From positions 6,324,001-6,388,000 of the forward strand of contig JBANDB010000004.1 in assembly GCA_037576215.1 (NCBI GenBank): DNA of 64,000 nt, given 5' to 3'. Positions 42,887 to 54,425 of this stretch are shown here, piece by piece. A model generated the notes under the pieces. The model worked only from the letters and a program-made list of their open reading frames with translations, did no database searches and was not told the origin of the DNA. A program made the translations under genes and the position numbers. The number at the start of each line of letters is the position of its first letter. Position 1 is the first letter of the stretch. This stretch comes from Armillaria gallica (lineage: Eukaryota; Basidiomycota; Agaricomycetes; Agaricales; Physalacriaceae).

Positions 42887-45412
42887 GAGCGATAATGCAT
42901 CTGGGAGATAGTAAGGGCTGATGTCCACACTCTTCTCCTCGGTTTTCTTGTCCTTATGAAGTGTTATGTTGTTCCATGTCCCGAGTATGGCCACTGCATA
43001 TATATACCTAGTGCTCTTGAATAATATTTCCATCACTTCTTCTATTTGTCTCTCGCTGGGAGGCAGGGCAAGGGGCTAGCAAGCACGGACCCAGACCCGG
43101 ACACCTGGTGTAAGATCGCACGAAGAACTTGATGCTTGCGGAACCGTGTAAGACATCAGATTCCTGGAGAATAACACGATCTTCTACGCCTGAACATGAG
43201 GAAACATTGGCTACTGACATCCAGGGATGATAACCTATAAAATCCCCATCAGAGAAAGAAAATATAGAATCATATAGAATCCGGTTGGTACTGGGTGCTA
43301 CCATCATACGCAACATTGAGGCTGTCAACCTCGGGCCCGGGTTTGTTCGGGCACCGGTGCAGAGTGAGATATCTTCCGAAAAAAGCATTGTGTTAGTGGG
43401 GCATATGTGCCTTAGAGACTGATTCAAAAGTAATTCCTTAGGCGAGAATACTTGAGAACTATGGTTCGATAGGTCAGGGCTCGGGAGTGACATCATGCAG
43501 CGGAGTGATTGTGGCTCGGTATTCGAAGCTTTTAACTACTTCTAGCATCAGAAGATGGGAATTACTGTGAAACGGATACATAGAGAGAATGCACTTGGAC
43601 TTTACCCTAAAGGGACTCGAGCACAGCAGATCCAGTCGTGAAAATGGGGTCCACCGATTGATCAGGAGAAGCTAGTTCGGCGTACGGCCCGATAGCCGAA
43701 ACAGCGATCCCGCTCGATTTGGCAATCACCGCTTTCGAAGAGCCTCCCATTCACACCTTCGAATTCCAACGCGACCGCGAAGAACATCGACCTTCGCGGT
43801 ATCTCTTTCTGTGTAGAACGGGCGGTGCAATGATACCGATCATGATCAACTTGCGTCGACATCATTCAAACCTTACTACCCCATGAGAGGTTAAAGGCTA
43901 AACTCGTCGCTTGCGATGCCAAAACCTCGGAGAAATATGTTATCTCTCGTCTCTGAGATGTTCACCTTCCTTCGTCTACTGTTTTTGGCTTATCTTGGAG
44001 CCGATTACCACATCTTTCACAAGCTGGATTCTTTGACAGCCCTACTTCGATGTAGGCCCTTTCTTACTACGTTATGCTCTTCATGTATCCCTTCTCTTAC
44101 GCAATTCACAGTGTGCAGTAATTCATTTCACCCTATGTCCAACAAAACTCTTGGATCCGAGGAGCTTATTACTATTCTTACAATCTCGTACTTTCAATCC
44201 CTCATCAATACTTCTGCCCGCGTCAGGGTCCAACTGACGTCGAAATACCCAGGTACTCCACTCAACCCAGGACCCACACGAGTGACATACCCGCACCTCA
44301 CTTCCTTCGGAAAGGTCCGCCACGATTCGGAGTCAAACACAGATTGCGACAACTTCATGGGATCTCGCTTGTCTACAGGTGCCTTCCTGCTGACCACGTT
44401 ATAATTAAGCTGGACTCGGCAATGCTACCGCCACATATTTATCAATGTCCCGGCGCTTAATGTGTTCTCGAGGCCTCGCAGTGCGTGAAACGGTGTTCCT
44501 TTCTGAGGGGCCTAGACTGCCTAACTCCCTCTGTGCATATCATCATGATGCACCTGTTCTCGCTTTGTGGCCATGGGTTTGAAAGGATCGGATCGAATAC
44601 AAAACGGATCATTCCATGGGTTCTGCCAGTTCATGACATCAGTTGACGACCACGTTTGTGAATTGAATCTCCCTGGCTTGTGTTAAATGACGGCGAAGTT
44701 CATTGTGCTTCACGCAATATGAACATTCAATATCAAAAAAGTATGACTGAAGACGGGCTCGGAGTTCAAAAACTGTTCAATTGTTCCGTTACGATATGTA
44801 GATTAAAGAACCAATCGCTGATAATAAATTATCACATTGCTACATTTTAGTGGATCTGAAGTGCGCAGACCCTTCGCGGAGTGCTATTACAATGAAAAAT
44901 GAATAATGAAAAGCAAGAAGAGTATGTCGAGAAAATGTCGCTCGTAACGTCGTATATGCCTAGAAAAAATATATATAGCGGCAGAGAAGAGCAATGACAG
45001 CAAGGAAGCATGTCAGACGTTATTGTATTCGTGATACTTCGATAGCAATGCGAGAATATTGCGATGTATGAACAAGCATCTAGAGAGAATGCCGGAAGGA
45101 TGAGGAAGGAACGGAAGACGGAGAGGGAGTAAGATGGAGCGACAACGGAAGATCACGAGGGAAATGATGCTAGATTTATTGGATGTATGCTGTTTGAATG
45201 CTTGATGATGATGCAAGAGAGAACGCGATGCTAAGAAAACCATGCAGGAAGAAAACGGAACAGTTAAACTTGCAGCTGTAACACGACAACACGACGATGA
45301 TGTCCGAAGATCTACCACTTCCGCCCGGCCCGGACCAGCCAACGAATCCGAGAAGGAATGGCCATGCTTATCCTTGGTGGCAGAAGACTTGCGACAAGGC
45401 CCCTTCCACCGA
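42887..45412. other. Gene-poor interval
   Basis: Two uninterrupted frames begin at true ATGs: 43496-43008 (minus, 162 codons) and 43916-44404 (plus, 162 codons). Neither resembles a known family, and each could be chance or a young gene. From 44404 to 45412 I see nothing but the 3' region of the GATA factor gene. Confidence 0.4.
43008..43496 (-). CDS. Uncharacterised open frame, 162 aa
   Basis: Single exon from ATG 43496. The product has no signal peptide or domain I know; mixed composition with SSCSGVEDRVILQESDVLHG in the middle and cysteines near the end. Lies convergent with the Cdc20-like gene, ~120 bp from its stop. Listed because the frame is long for this AT/GC mix; may be chance. Confidence 0.25.
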   Translation of the reverse strand: MMSLPSPDLSNHSSQVFSPKELLLNQSLRHICPTNTMLFSEDISLCTGARTNPGPRLTASMLRMMVAPSTNRILYDSIFSFSDGDFIGYHPWMSVANVSSCSGVEDRVILQESDVLHGSASIKFFVRSYTRCPGLGPCLLAPCPASQRETNRRSDGNIIQEH

Positions 45413-48240
45413 TTAATACGTCCGCATGTGAGTATCATACCCATGCGTCCGGTAGTCATTGGCATTGCCTGGGTACATCAACGCAGGAGGTGACATAGCC
45501 TGCATGCCGCTGCCTTGCATCCCATTCGACGGAGAATCATCGGGCAACATCATCGGAGGATGTAGGTACGTTGAAAAGAATGATTCCTCTTCTTGCATTG
45601 GCATATTCCCCGCAGGAGGGTGAAGATAATCCATCGGAGAGTCTTGGTCCGGTGGAAGCATGGGAGGATGGCAGAACTGCGGGGAATTGTCGTTCTGAGC
45701 TTGCAAAGGTGGATGCCAGAACGGGTCTTCTACACCACGAAAGCCTCCGCCAAACGAAGTCGACGCGTAGTTACTGAAAGGGAAATCCATTGATGACCGC
45801 TGGGAGTGAGAGGTAGCCGAAGAAGTCGAAGTATATCCATCCGTGAACGAAGAGTAGGAAACAGCGGAGGAAGGTGGCTCGGATGCCGAGTCGGTGCTCA
45901 TCCTACGACGCTTGTTTTTCCTCTGCGTCAAACTCTGGTCAGATTCGAAATCGACGGAGGCGAAAGGAAGCGCGTCTGCTTGCAGGGCAAGCTGGCTAAT
46001 CTGGTCGGGATGATAGGGACCCGGGAACTGGAAATTGAACATGCCCTGGTACATGGGTCCTTGGTTCATTTCCTGGCCAAGCGCGCCCATTAATTCGGAT
46101 TGCGTGGCGCGATATTCGACTTCTTCGTTGTATTCGTAGGTCATCTGAGTCGTCGAGTCCGGCGCGAGAGTCGGAGAAGACTCTCGCACGGGAGAAGCGC
46201 GACGACTTACCCCGGGACTGGCTGAAGGGGTATCGCTGCTGCCATTCGCAGCCCGACGCGCATCATGACGTGAACGTTTACGGATTACATCTGACTTCAT
46301 GGATATCGGACGTGCTGAGCCATGCAATTTGTAGTAAAGACCGCATCTAGCGACATGGATCAGGATCGGGATCGTAAAAGATGGAAGCGGTTGCAGGGAA
46401 CTTACGCATTACAAACAGTTTTACCCTCATCGTCTTTGCGCCACAAAGGGGTGGTGGTAGTGTGACAATTATAGCATTGTGCTAGCAGAAATAATTAGCA
46501 ATGTTCAATCATACGATAGTATTTTTGTATCTGCTCACCCATGACATCTACGGATTCTTGACGGGGAGTAGACTGCGTTCGGCCCTCCCCATGCGTGTTA
46601 CGCATCGTCTTCGGCCGAGGGCGCTTGTGCTATTTGCAAAAGGAATAATTAACATCCGAAAGAAACATATTGGGGAGGACGAGAACTGACCAATTTGCAG
46701 TATAGACCACAAGCGTTGCAGTTGAGCTCGTCGTTGAGTCCGCGCCTCCAGAGTGGTGTGTGTGTGGCACCACAGTTCGAGCACTCGGCCTTCACGCCAC
46801 CGGGAGCTGAATTATTAGCCGTAGTTGTGACACTGCGCAAAACGGAGTTGTTGAGACTCGTCGCCGTGGCGCCTGGCCCAGATGATCGTGTGTTGGGGGT
46901 TCCAGGACCAGAAGTTCGAACCGTAAGGGACGGCCGCCCGGTGGGAGTATTGGATCTGACCATACTTTCGAGGAGAGAATTGACCTTGAAAGGAGCCACC
47001 GTCGCAGGAGTATCAGCAATGGGAGGCACCTTGCCCAAAGGAGCCATGAAATCGTCGCTGTCCTCGTCGTCGCTGTCGCTACCGCTGTCGTCGGAGAGGC
47101 CAGTGTTGCTAGACGAAGAAGAGCTGGAGGAAGAACCGTTTGTCATGGAGATATCTGCGTCCTGCTGAGCGGACGCTACCGAGTTGTACATATCTTGAGA
47201 AGGTAATTCGTAAGATTGAACAGGTGGTGAGGGTGACGCCACAGGAGGACTTTCGCTGGCATCCATGTTGGTGAGGAGTTCATCGAGCGGAAGTTCAATG
47301 GTGGGCCGCATGATGCTGAAACCATCGCTACTGGCGCCTGAGGGATGATGTGCCTCGCCGTAGTTCATGCGTGTCGTGAGAGTGGGAGCAGGATACAATA
47401 AAGCCGTGGGACCGAAATCGTTGGAGAAAAGAGGTGGGAATCGTAGGAAATGTTGGTCGGCTTCCCTGCGCCCGCGCTGTGTAAAGGGAAAGTCTTTGTC
47501 ATTGTCGTCGTTGGAATGGTCCTCGCTGTCGTAGCGAGCCCCAGCCCTGGGTCGTTTGTGGAATTCGGGAGACGGTTTGAGGTCAGGTTTCTGTACGGGG
47601 GTATTGACTGCAGGCGATGGCTGGTCGACGCTGAAGGTGAACTGCATGCGCTTAATGGTGCCTGGCTTCGCGTTCTGACTCGCTTCTCGGCTGCGTTCCT
47701 TCTCTTCCGCCCGCTGGCGGATTATTTCTATCGAGTGGCTGGACTTGAAATCCGGTGCCGCGAGCTCCTCAATGCTCCTGCAGCGGGTTGGTAAGGAAAC
47801 AATCAAAGAAAATGGACAGTGGGAACGACATACCTTCCCTTCTCCTTGTCCAGCTTGTCGCCCATACATTTCGACAGTTTCTTGAACTCCCGTTTAGACT
47901 TGGCATTGTCGGTGTCGACCATAAGATTCTGGAGGTGCCATAGCCGCCAACTGAGATTCTCGAGGCGCTGTCCCTGCTCAAGGTAGCTGGCTACCTTTGT
48001 GCAGACCTACGCGATGCTGAGCTTGGCTTCGCGCAGAGCAATAAGCAAAGCATACCTTCCAGGTCTTGGTGAGGGACTCGCTGTCGTTGAGATTGCTGAA
48101 TGCAACGAAACTCTTGTTACCCTGTAGACGACGGCCAACGACGGCGAGAAAAAGAGGAAAAACGGTAAATGAGCACGTCGAGGACGACGGCGACGACGAC
48201 GAGCACCAACCTTGAACTTGAGGTTGAGGATAGAGGGCAT
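45413..48240 (-). CDS. Two-finger GATA transcription factor with a DUF1752-like N-terminus
   Basis: Starts at ATG 48240 ([10 protein letters not shown], a 30-nt exon) and ends HMRTY-stop at 45413. N-terminal exons contain [15 protein letters not shown] (~47960), the DUF1752 block found at the N-terminus of AreA/Nit2-type nitrogen regulators. Finger 1 is CSNC-x17-CNAC ([16 protein letters not shown], ~46790-46700). Finger 2 is CYNC-x17-CNAC ([16 protein letters not shown], ~46470-46330), followed by a basic tail [15 protein letters not shown]. Between them lies HKRPRPK with no cysteine-rich spacer as in iron-regulatory SreA/Fep1 proteins. Long Ser- and Pro-rich regions flank, with NKRRRMS as a likely NLS. 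Binds WGATAR-type sites; nitrogen control is the best guess. Confidence 0.9.
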
Positions 48241-48683
48241 TTAGGACGGAATAGTGGTCGTAGGAGGGAAAGAGCGCAGGGAGAGATAGGTTCGGCTGAT
48301 GGTGTTATAGGCTTGTTATGGCTTAAGCTCAGCTAAGCTCCCGTGTGACATCCGGTTTTCGAAACGTTTTCAAAAACTAGTTTTTAAAATTAAATACTTT
48401 TTTTCGTCGTATGCACGTTGCCAAAACGTTATTCCACAGTGGTCCAGTCTTGAAACTCCGGCGTTTTCTCCCTCCAGCTTTGGTCTCCGACTGATATTTC
48501 TCTAGTGCTATTCATTATCCGGGTTCCATGAATCCCACCATCAGCATTGTCACAAAAAGCCGAGTACGGCACTCCATCGCCTTATGCCTCAGTCTCTACA
48601 CGTGTTGGTGCCCTGTTCACTGGTTTCGAAGCCCAACACTGAAAGCGGTAAACGCTGAATCTGGTGAATCTATAATAGTCACA
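48241..48683. other. Divergent upstream region of the GATA factor
   Basis: Shared 5' region between the GATA factor (minus) and the small plus-strand gene at 48684. AT-rich segment with ttttcaaaaactagtttttaaaatt at 48367-48392, a short inverted repeat. No other gene. Confidence 0.4.
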
Positions 48684-49270
48684 ATGGCCTCCCATCCGGA
48701 TTTACCGATGTCCAACCGCTGTCTATGGGCGTTTGTTGTCTTGATACACTACTTCTCCTACTTCACCCATTCCCCTAAGTTAGTGTCGAAATAAAAGACA
48801 ATTTCTGCCCTAGCTCGGGACCCGCGGTACGACTGCTCCGTGAAATGCCTGTTGACAAATGTCGCGGCATCTCAGAAAGCATAAACGCAGAAAAAGAACT
48901 CTTCCAACCTCCTCATGTCAAAGACTGGACGATCCTTCGTCTCCACAACGAACCCCCGCATACAGATCGCCCAGTAGCAAATGAAATCTTCCCCAGAGTT
49001 GCGTCGTAGCTTAGGACGAAGATCGCACTTCATTGATGCCCATAACCCTAGTTGCAGGCATGTGCCTCAATGAGCAAATTCGAATGCTCAATGCATCCGG
49101 CCCTGTCACAGCCAACAGGCATTCCGCCCGCCTCGAGGCTTTCGCAACTCCTCTCGAGTCTCGGTGATTACACTCCCCAGCGTCGGAACTTCGGGGCGTT
49201 CCGCCCGTCGCCGCCTGGAATGAGTGTTTCTGAATTCGGCTCAATCATGCAAGCGCATCAAACAGTCTAG
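48684..49270 (+). CDS. Hypothetical small membrane protein, three exons
   Basis: Exons 48684-48778, 48814-48973 and 49052-49270, with short introns (GTTAGT...CCCTAG, 35 bp; GTAGCA...CCCTAG, 78 bp). Phases agree, 157 aa. A hydrophobic segment, LWAFVVLIHYFSYF, follows the N-terminal SNRC. Exon 2 (GPAVRLLREMPVDKCRGI...VKDWTILRLHNEPP) looks protein-like. The third exon is also open in another frame (LNEQIRMLNASGPVTANRHS), so its frame could be wrong. Not recognised. Confidence 0.42.
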
Positions 49271-51369
49271 CCTCAGTTACCAGCGCTTTACGTGGACAGC
49301 CGTATAACAAGGTGCTCCCAACAAAAGACGCAATGCAATTGGGTCCAACGTTAAGCAAACTCAGGTTATCACTTTGCACGTTTGTACATCTCCATCCTAT
49401 AGAAGGCGAGGTACCTTTCTGTCAATAGATCCGAGGAGCGACCCAATCACCAAAATTCCTCACCTGGCCATACCATCAGCATCGGAAGGTGTATGATTCT
49501 GTGATGTCGAAATCAGTAACATTCCTTGTTCGAATGAACTCTGGCGAGAAACAGACGGAAGTTGGGTCCCTAAAAAGGTAAAGTTCCCATCGATAAGGTC
49601 CATCGATAACAGCACGTGCAATGAACACTCACATTTCAACATTTATCTGTGCGAGAGCCTTCAGTCACCGGAAGACTCAGGATAGAGTGCGGACCGCGAA
49701 GCTGCGTGAAGTCCCCTCGCCACTTGAGAAGGTGTGCTCACTGCGAACGCGATGACTATGGTAAGTCTTGGCGCTCCATGTCCACCCTAAAAGCCAGCCA
49801 CAGAAACCGGATAGCCAGAAATAAGACAGCCAGTAGCAGCGTTAATAGGCCCCAAAGACCTCGACCTCGATTGCTGAACCTTGTGCGTGACTCGAGACGA
49901 ATATATCATCCAATGCATGTTCACATAGATTGGACAAGATCGAAGCATCCCCTCGTTATCAAAATCAACGAGTCCCGGGAAGGGCATCTGATGTTCTCGT
50001 TGCATGTCCAAGAACCGCTGAGTTTGAGAGCGAAGTATTCTTGCGCAAAGCTCCGGTAGCAGAGCAATCGTGCCTTGAAGCCGGTCCCGTATCGTAGGCA
50101 TGAGAGAAACGTGTACGCTTCAAAGACGCAACTAAAGGTCGGTGACAGTAGGAAAGAAAGCGATAACAGAGTACGCGCCCAGTTTAAATAAGCTCGGTTT
50201 TTGATATCGATGGATGCGCGATCCGATACGGGAAAATCCCGCGCTGGGCCGATGAAATCATCGTTATACGCGTACACCAAGACAAACATTTCGTGTCTAT
50301 TTGCCGCTTATGGCGTCACCGAGAGGGTCGATTCCGACGATAACCTGCAGATCTGGGCGCGTCGCTCGATTTGCCGAACCCGACTTGCAGTCAGGCCTCA
50401 GATAGTGACTCGGATCTTGCAGATAAGATGCCTGGTCTACACGCGGTGTCCCGTTGAATGTAACCTTCGGTGGGTACCGGGTTGCTTGAAGGAAGAAAAT
50501 ACCCAGCAGATAGAAGGGTGCCTGTCCCGGGTAATGCTTGAGAGGGACGAAGGCAGGTTGAAGAAGAAGAAAGGTATCCATATGTAATGACCGGGGTCCT
50601 TTGAGGATCATCGAGAAAGTGGAAGTGGCCAAGAAGGAAAGGATTTCAATTCAAGACAATGTTGATTTTCCAACGCGTCCAACATGTGACCACGTAACGT
50701 CATCACGTGTAAACTTCGGTCCGGGGGCCCGCGGGCCGTCGGGAAACAGCTAAGTTTCAGGAGGCCGTGCTAAACCCTCCTTTCGCACTTCATCCAAAAT
50801 AAACGGAAATTGGAACAGTGGGGCCTTTCACTTTAGGTTTAGCATGGGTAATACGGTAGGTGCTATTGAATCTTGACAATAACCTTTGTCATGAGTGGTT
50901 CATTACGCCACGTATGTACGTCCTTAGCCCCTATTGTACCTTAGGATTCGGATAAGCGAGACTCTGATGGGCGCTATACGTATGAACTGCCTATCATCGT
51001 GCCAAAACTTCCCTCCAATGACAAGGGCACACATAGTCAATGAGCGTCATAATTCCTAAACTTTCGGACCGTCGGAATTAGTATATTCCACCGTAGCGAG
51101 TATGAGGGCCTGTGAGATCATAGAAAGAAGCTGGTGACGACGAAAAGACAGCGAGAACGTCAGTCGAAATATAATGATACGACACTGTCCATAAATACAC
51201 CGTGGTGGTCCTTACTAGCTGCGGAAACAGGAACTTAAGTGGTAAGTATAACTATGAGAGATGGCATCGACGCAACACCACAATGAAGAGGGAACTATGG
51301 GGGTATCCAGTTCCCGAGAGCGCAAAGAACACAGCCGCCATATTTAACTTTGCGGTTAACTGGACATGA
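49271..51369. other. Gene-poor interval with weak minus-strand frames
   Basis: Minus-strand frames at 50610-50345 (QPAFVPLKHYPGQAPFYLLG), 50289-49921 and 50101-49787 (ATG 50101, MPTIRDRLQGTIALLPELC) could belong to one multi-exon gene, but I found no consistent splicing. From 50640 to 51370 there is nothing recognisable apart from a GC-rich ccgggggcccgcgggcc palindrome-like word at ~50721. Confidence 0.35.
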
Positions 51370-51813
51370 AACCATCACCGGAGGCACCGACAAGTCAAAG
51401 CTAAAAAAATATGATGACAGGACTAATCGTACCGCGGAGAAATATACTTCACGCTCCTCTCCTGTTGATATGAATGCACCGAGCGTCATACGGAGAGATC
51501 CCCAAGGATGAATGACCATAAATCTGCGTCACTTCATGTCCGCGAGTTCCCCGTGATTGAACGCGTGTGGTATTACTCCTTCAAGTTGATCCTTCAGGAG
51601 AGCCGTCTCTCGAAATATCTTCGACTCTGGGCTAGTATTGCGGCTGATACTTGATGGTAAAAGAGTCGGTGCGACCCTGATCACAACGTGCCGGGGATTT
51701 CCATCTTTGGCTGTCTTTCGCGAACGTCCATCTGACTCGTTATGCCCTACTACTTGCCTCGCTTGCTTTTCATACTTATCGAATACACCTCGGAATAACC
51801 CATTATCAATCAT
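51370..51813 (-). pseudogene. Possible fragment of a protein-kinase-like gene
   Basis: From ATG 51813 the minus strand reads through SPESKIFRETALLKDQLEGV and IPHAFNHGELADMK to a TGA. Directly after, in the same frame, it continues RRFMVIHPWGSLRMTLGAF. The order (E..I.RE...L..L.GV.P...., then MV....G.SL) resembles the N-lobe and hinge of kinase-like Agaricomycete proteins. The internal stop and missing catalytic part suggest a relic; the family assignment is weak. Confidence 0.3.
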
Positions 51814-54425
51814 TTTGTATTATATCATGCAGCGTTGACCTCGGGGTATGGGTGGCGTTCATTTCTCGCACACCATTCCCCCCATCAGAACTCCACCATA
51901 AACTATGATTTTCTCAGCTCCAATTTACTTCTATTACATGCAATCGTTGAAATGTGAACAAAATGGAATTCACCGGGTAACTGGTGGTAATGTCATGATG
52001 ACGAATTGGAGATCCTGTTCACTTGCTAGGAGCGAATATCGCTGGAGGCACTACCTTCCATTGTGATCAACTTGACGAACTTAAGGTGTGGGCTCAATTG
52101 CTTCTATCTGCCCTCTTCCTGAATCCTTCCGATCTAGGTCGTTTCCGCGACGTTGATAGCATCTCAGCTCACAGACCGGGGAGCAGATATCTTGTACAGG
52201 GTCGCGGCGATCACAGCTTGAATGGTCAATAATCAGTTTCCCGTAACCTCCCTTCCTCTCCTTTCCGAAACATACACCCCGCCAACAACCGCGATCGAAC
52301 CAGGTACCTGCTTCAGCTGTGTTAATTTCTCGTCATGATAGAAATCTACGCACTATAATATTTTTGTCCTGCTGTGCAGTGTGAACGCGCCATCAGCACG
52401 ACATCAGCGTGTTCAATTTTGGCTCTGCGGAGTCCGGACCGGGACGCTCCCGACTCTTCCCGGAAGCACGTGTGCGTGTACTCTTATTTTTGAAGATTAA
52501 TTTAATAATTAATTGATTATGGATTCCCCACAAACATAAAAGCACTAGAATTAATACGTTCTTGTGGTCTTCAGAAATTCTATTGTCATTAATCTAGGCA
52601 CAAATACCAACTTAGATCGGAGCCTCGGGCCGTAGATCGAGCACTGTACTATGACTCAGACTGTTCCTGTCACAACTTAGCGCGACCCTAAATTCAGTCA
52701 GGGTTATCCGAGCGCATTGCAAGCGTCCACTGTCTGCATTGGGTTCTGGTACCACAACTCTTTTCTCCCCCTCCCATCTGACTTGAATACTGTTAACAGG
52801 AGTCAGGGAAAATCCTGGTTTTCGACGCGGATACCTTAGTTGTGAAAATCAAGTCCGTCACTCTATATTCGGGAACGTTTTTGCCCAAGAACCTTCGTTT
52901 TCACTGGGGTGCGAACTCGCTTTCTCCGTAACACGAAGCCCCGAGCCCAACCGCTTTGCCATGGATTTTCTGGCAGGGTGAAGCCATCTTCATTCGCGGA
53001 ATAGTCTTTATGGTCGATTACCTGGTATGCTTCTGCCTGAAGAGGGTCTTTATATCTGATCATAAATCACCGAAGAGGGTCGGTACTTTTATGCCCCTTC
53101 AATGCCGGTGGGGTTCGTTCTCTCGTTTACTAATGAACACGAGCCAACACTCTAGCTTTCTTTATCTTTCGCTGTCTTCACGAAGTGCAATCGGATTATT
53201 GGCCATTCAGACAGGAATGCAAAAAAACCGGCCCGTTTCGCTTTCAAGTAAGAGGCAAGTATTTATCATTCTATCTACATTGTAAATTATTCCCCTATCT
53301 GCATTCCTTGCAGGACATGATTAGGATCTGCCGCTCGAGCTCACCATTTATTATTCTGTCCCCCTCTCCGTCTAGCAAGTATAAATGAGGTGTAATGTTG
53401 TCTCTGGGCCATTCCGCATTTGATTCCGCACGTACTTCCTTGACTTGTTCCGTCAAATACTCATTAGCAATCCTCCAGGAGTCACCGAGTCTCGACGACC
53501 CTAGTTCTCCTAGAGCTTTCTCCAACTTTCTAGCCCCTGGTACATCGATGGTCGGACCTCGGCGTCGGCGTTTAGACAATGGACATTGATATTAGAAGTC
53601 GAACTGATGACGAACTCGTGGGTTACCTATGAACTATCCGACTCGGATGTTGCTGGTTAGTGGTTGACCTTGACTGCAAGGACTTGCTTGAAATCTCGGG
53701 CATTCCAAAGAACAAGCTAGGCTCCTCGGTATGAAGAAATTTGCTCCGAAGGTGTCTTCTGATTGTGGCTCTTTAACACACGATTGATGGTGTGTATAGA
53801 CTGGCCGAACTAGCTCCTTCGAAGCCCCCGAGTCGCATGCAACGCGAACCTGAACATCATCTCAGTCCCCCATCGGTTTTCATACCTGAACAGCGCATTC
53901 TGGCGCTGCTGGCACGTAACAGTTGGCTCTCTCCTGAGCAGAGATAACACGGCACAGGACCAAGGTACGCGGTTTAATTTTGCATCCATGTAAATCTTGC
54001 TCGGTAATCCCGTTGGTTACGGCCGTATATGGACGTCTAGCCCGTAGTACTGCTGCGTCGATCCCACTCGGCACCATTAAACGTCAGCCTGAGGGCAGCA
54101 TAATGTTGCTCAGAAGCTGAATTTTCGACCTAGATTTCTTGGTTTTTGTCGTTTCATGTGTAACACATCCGCGTCTGTCCAAGGCTGTCCCGGTTCTTCC
54201 GTTGCGGTCAATTGAATCAGATTAAATCGTGTTTTTTGAATGGCTTGGGTTTGAAATTAAGTTCAGATCAAAGTCACGTGTATGACGTAATGCGATCAAT
54301 GGTACTTGGGGGATTCCCGATAAAGTGATGGGGTAGCTGTGTGTCTGACGTCCCTGCCGAGGTACTTTGTTGACCACGCCGTCGAGGCAAATAACTCTTT
54401 CTCTCCTACCACCATCTCCACCATC
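51814..54425. other. Gene-free interval before the acyl-CoA synthetase
   Basis: About 2.6 kb. A minus-strand open stretch at 53579-53295 reads RGPTIDVPGARKLEKALGEL and is protein-like, but it begins at TTG with stops above it and no splice acceptor, so it is not called. A tRNA-like sequence at 52880-52975 fails folding. AT-rich patch at 52490-52520. Confidence 0.45.

Noticed and set aside
43300..44290. NPGP words in two open frames (RTNPGPRL minus strand, LNPGPTRV plus strand), recalling 2A peptides
   Set aside because: The required upstream D(V/I)ExNPGP residues are missing in both, and neither frame is a convincing gene.
52880..52980. Possible minus-strand tRNA (gagttcgcacc resembles a B box, tggcaaagcgg an A box)
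   Set aside because: T stem does not pair, the anticodon loop would be five bases and the acceptor ends are not complementary. At most a degenerate tRNA relic.
53295..53579. Minus-strand open stretch reading RGPTIDVPGARKLEKALGEL
   Set aside because: Protein-like, but it starts at TTG below a stop with no ATG or splice acceptor above it and no partner exons; could be a relic.
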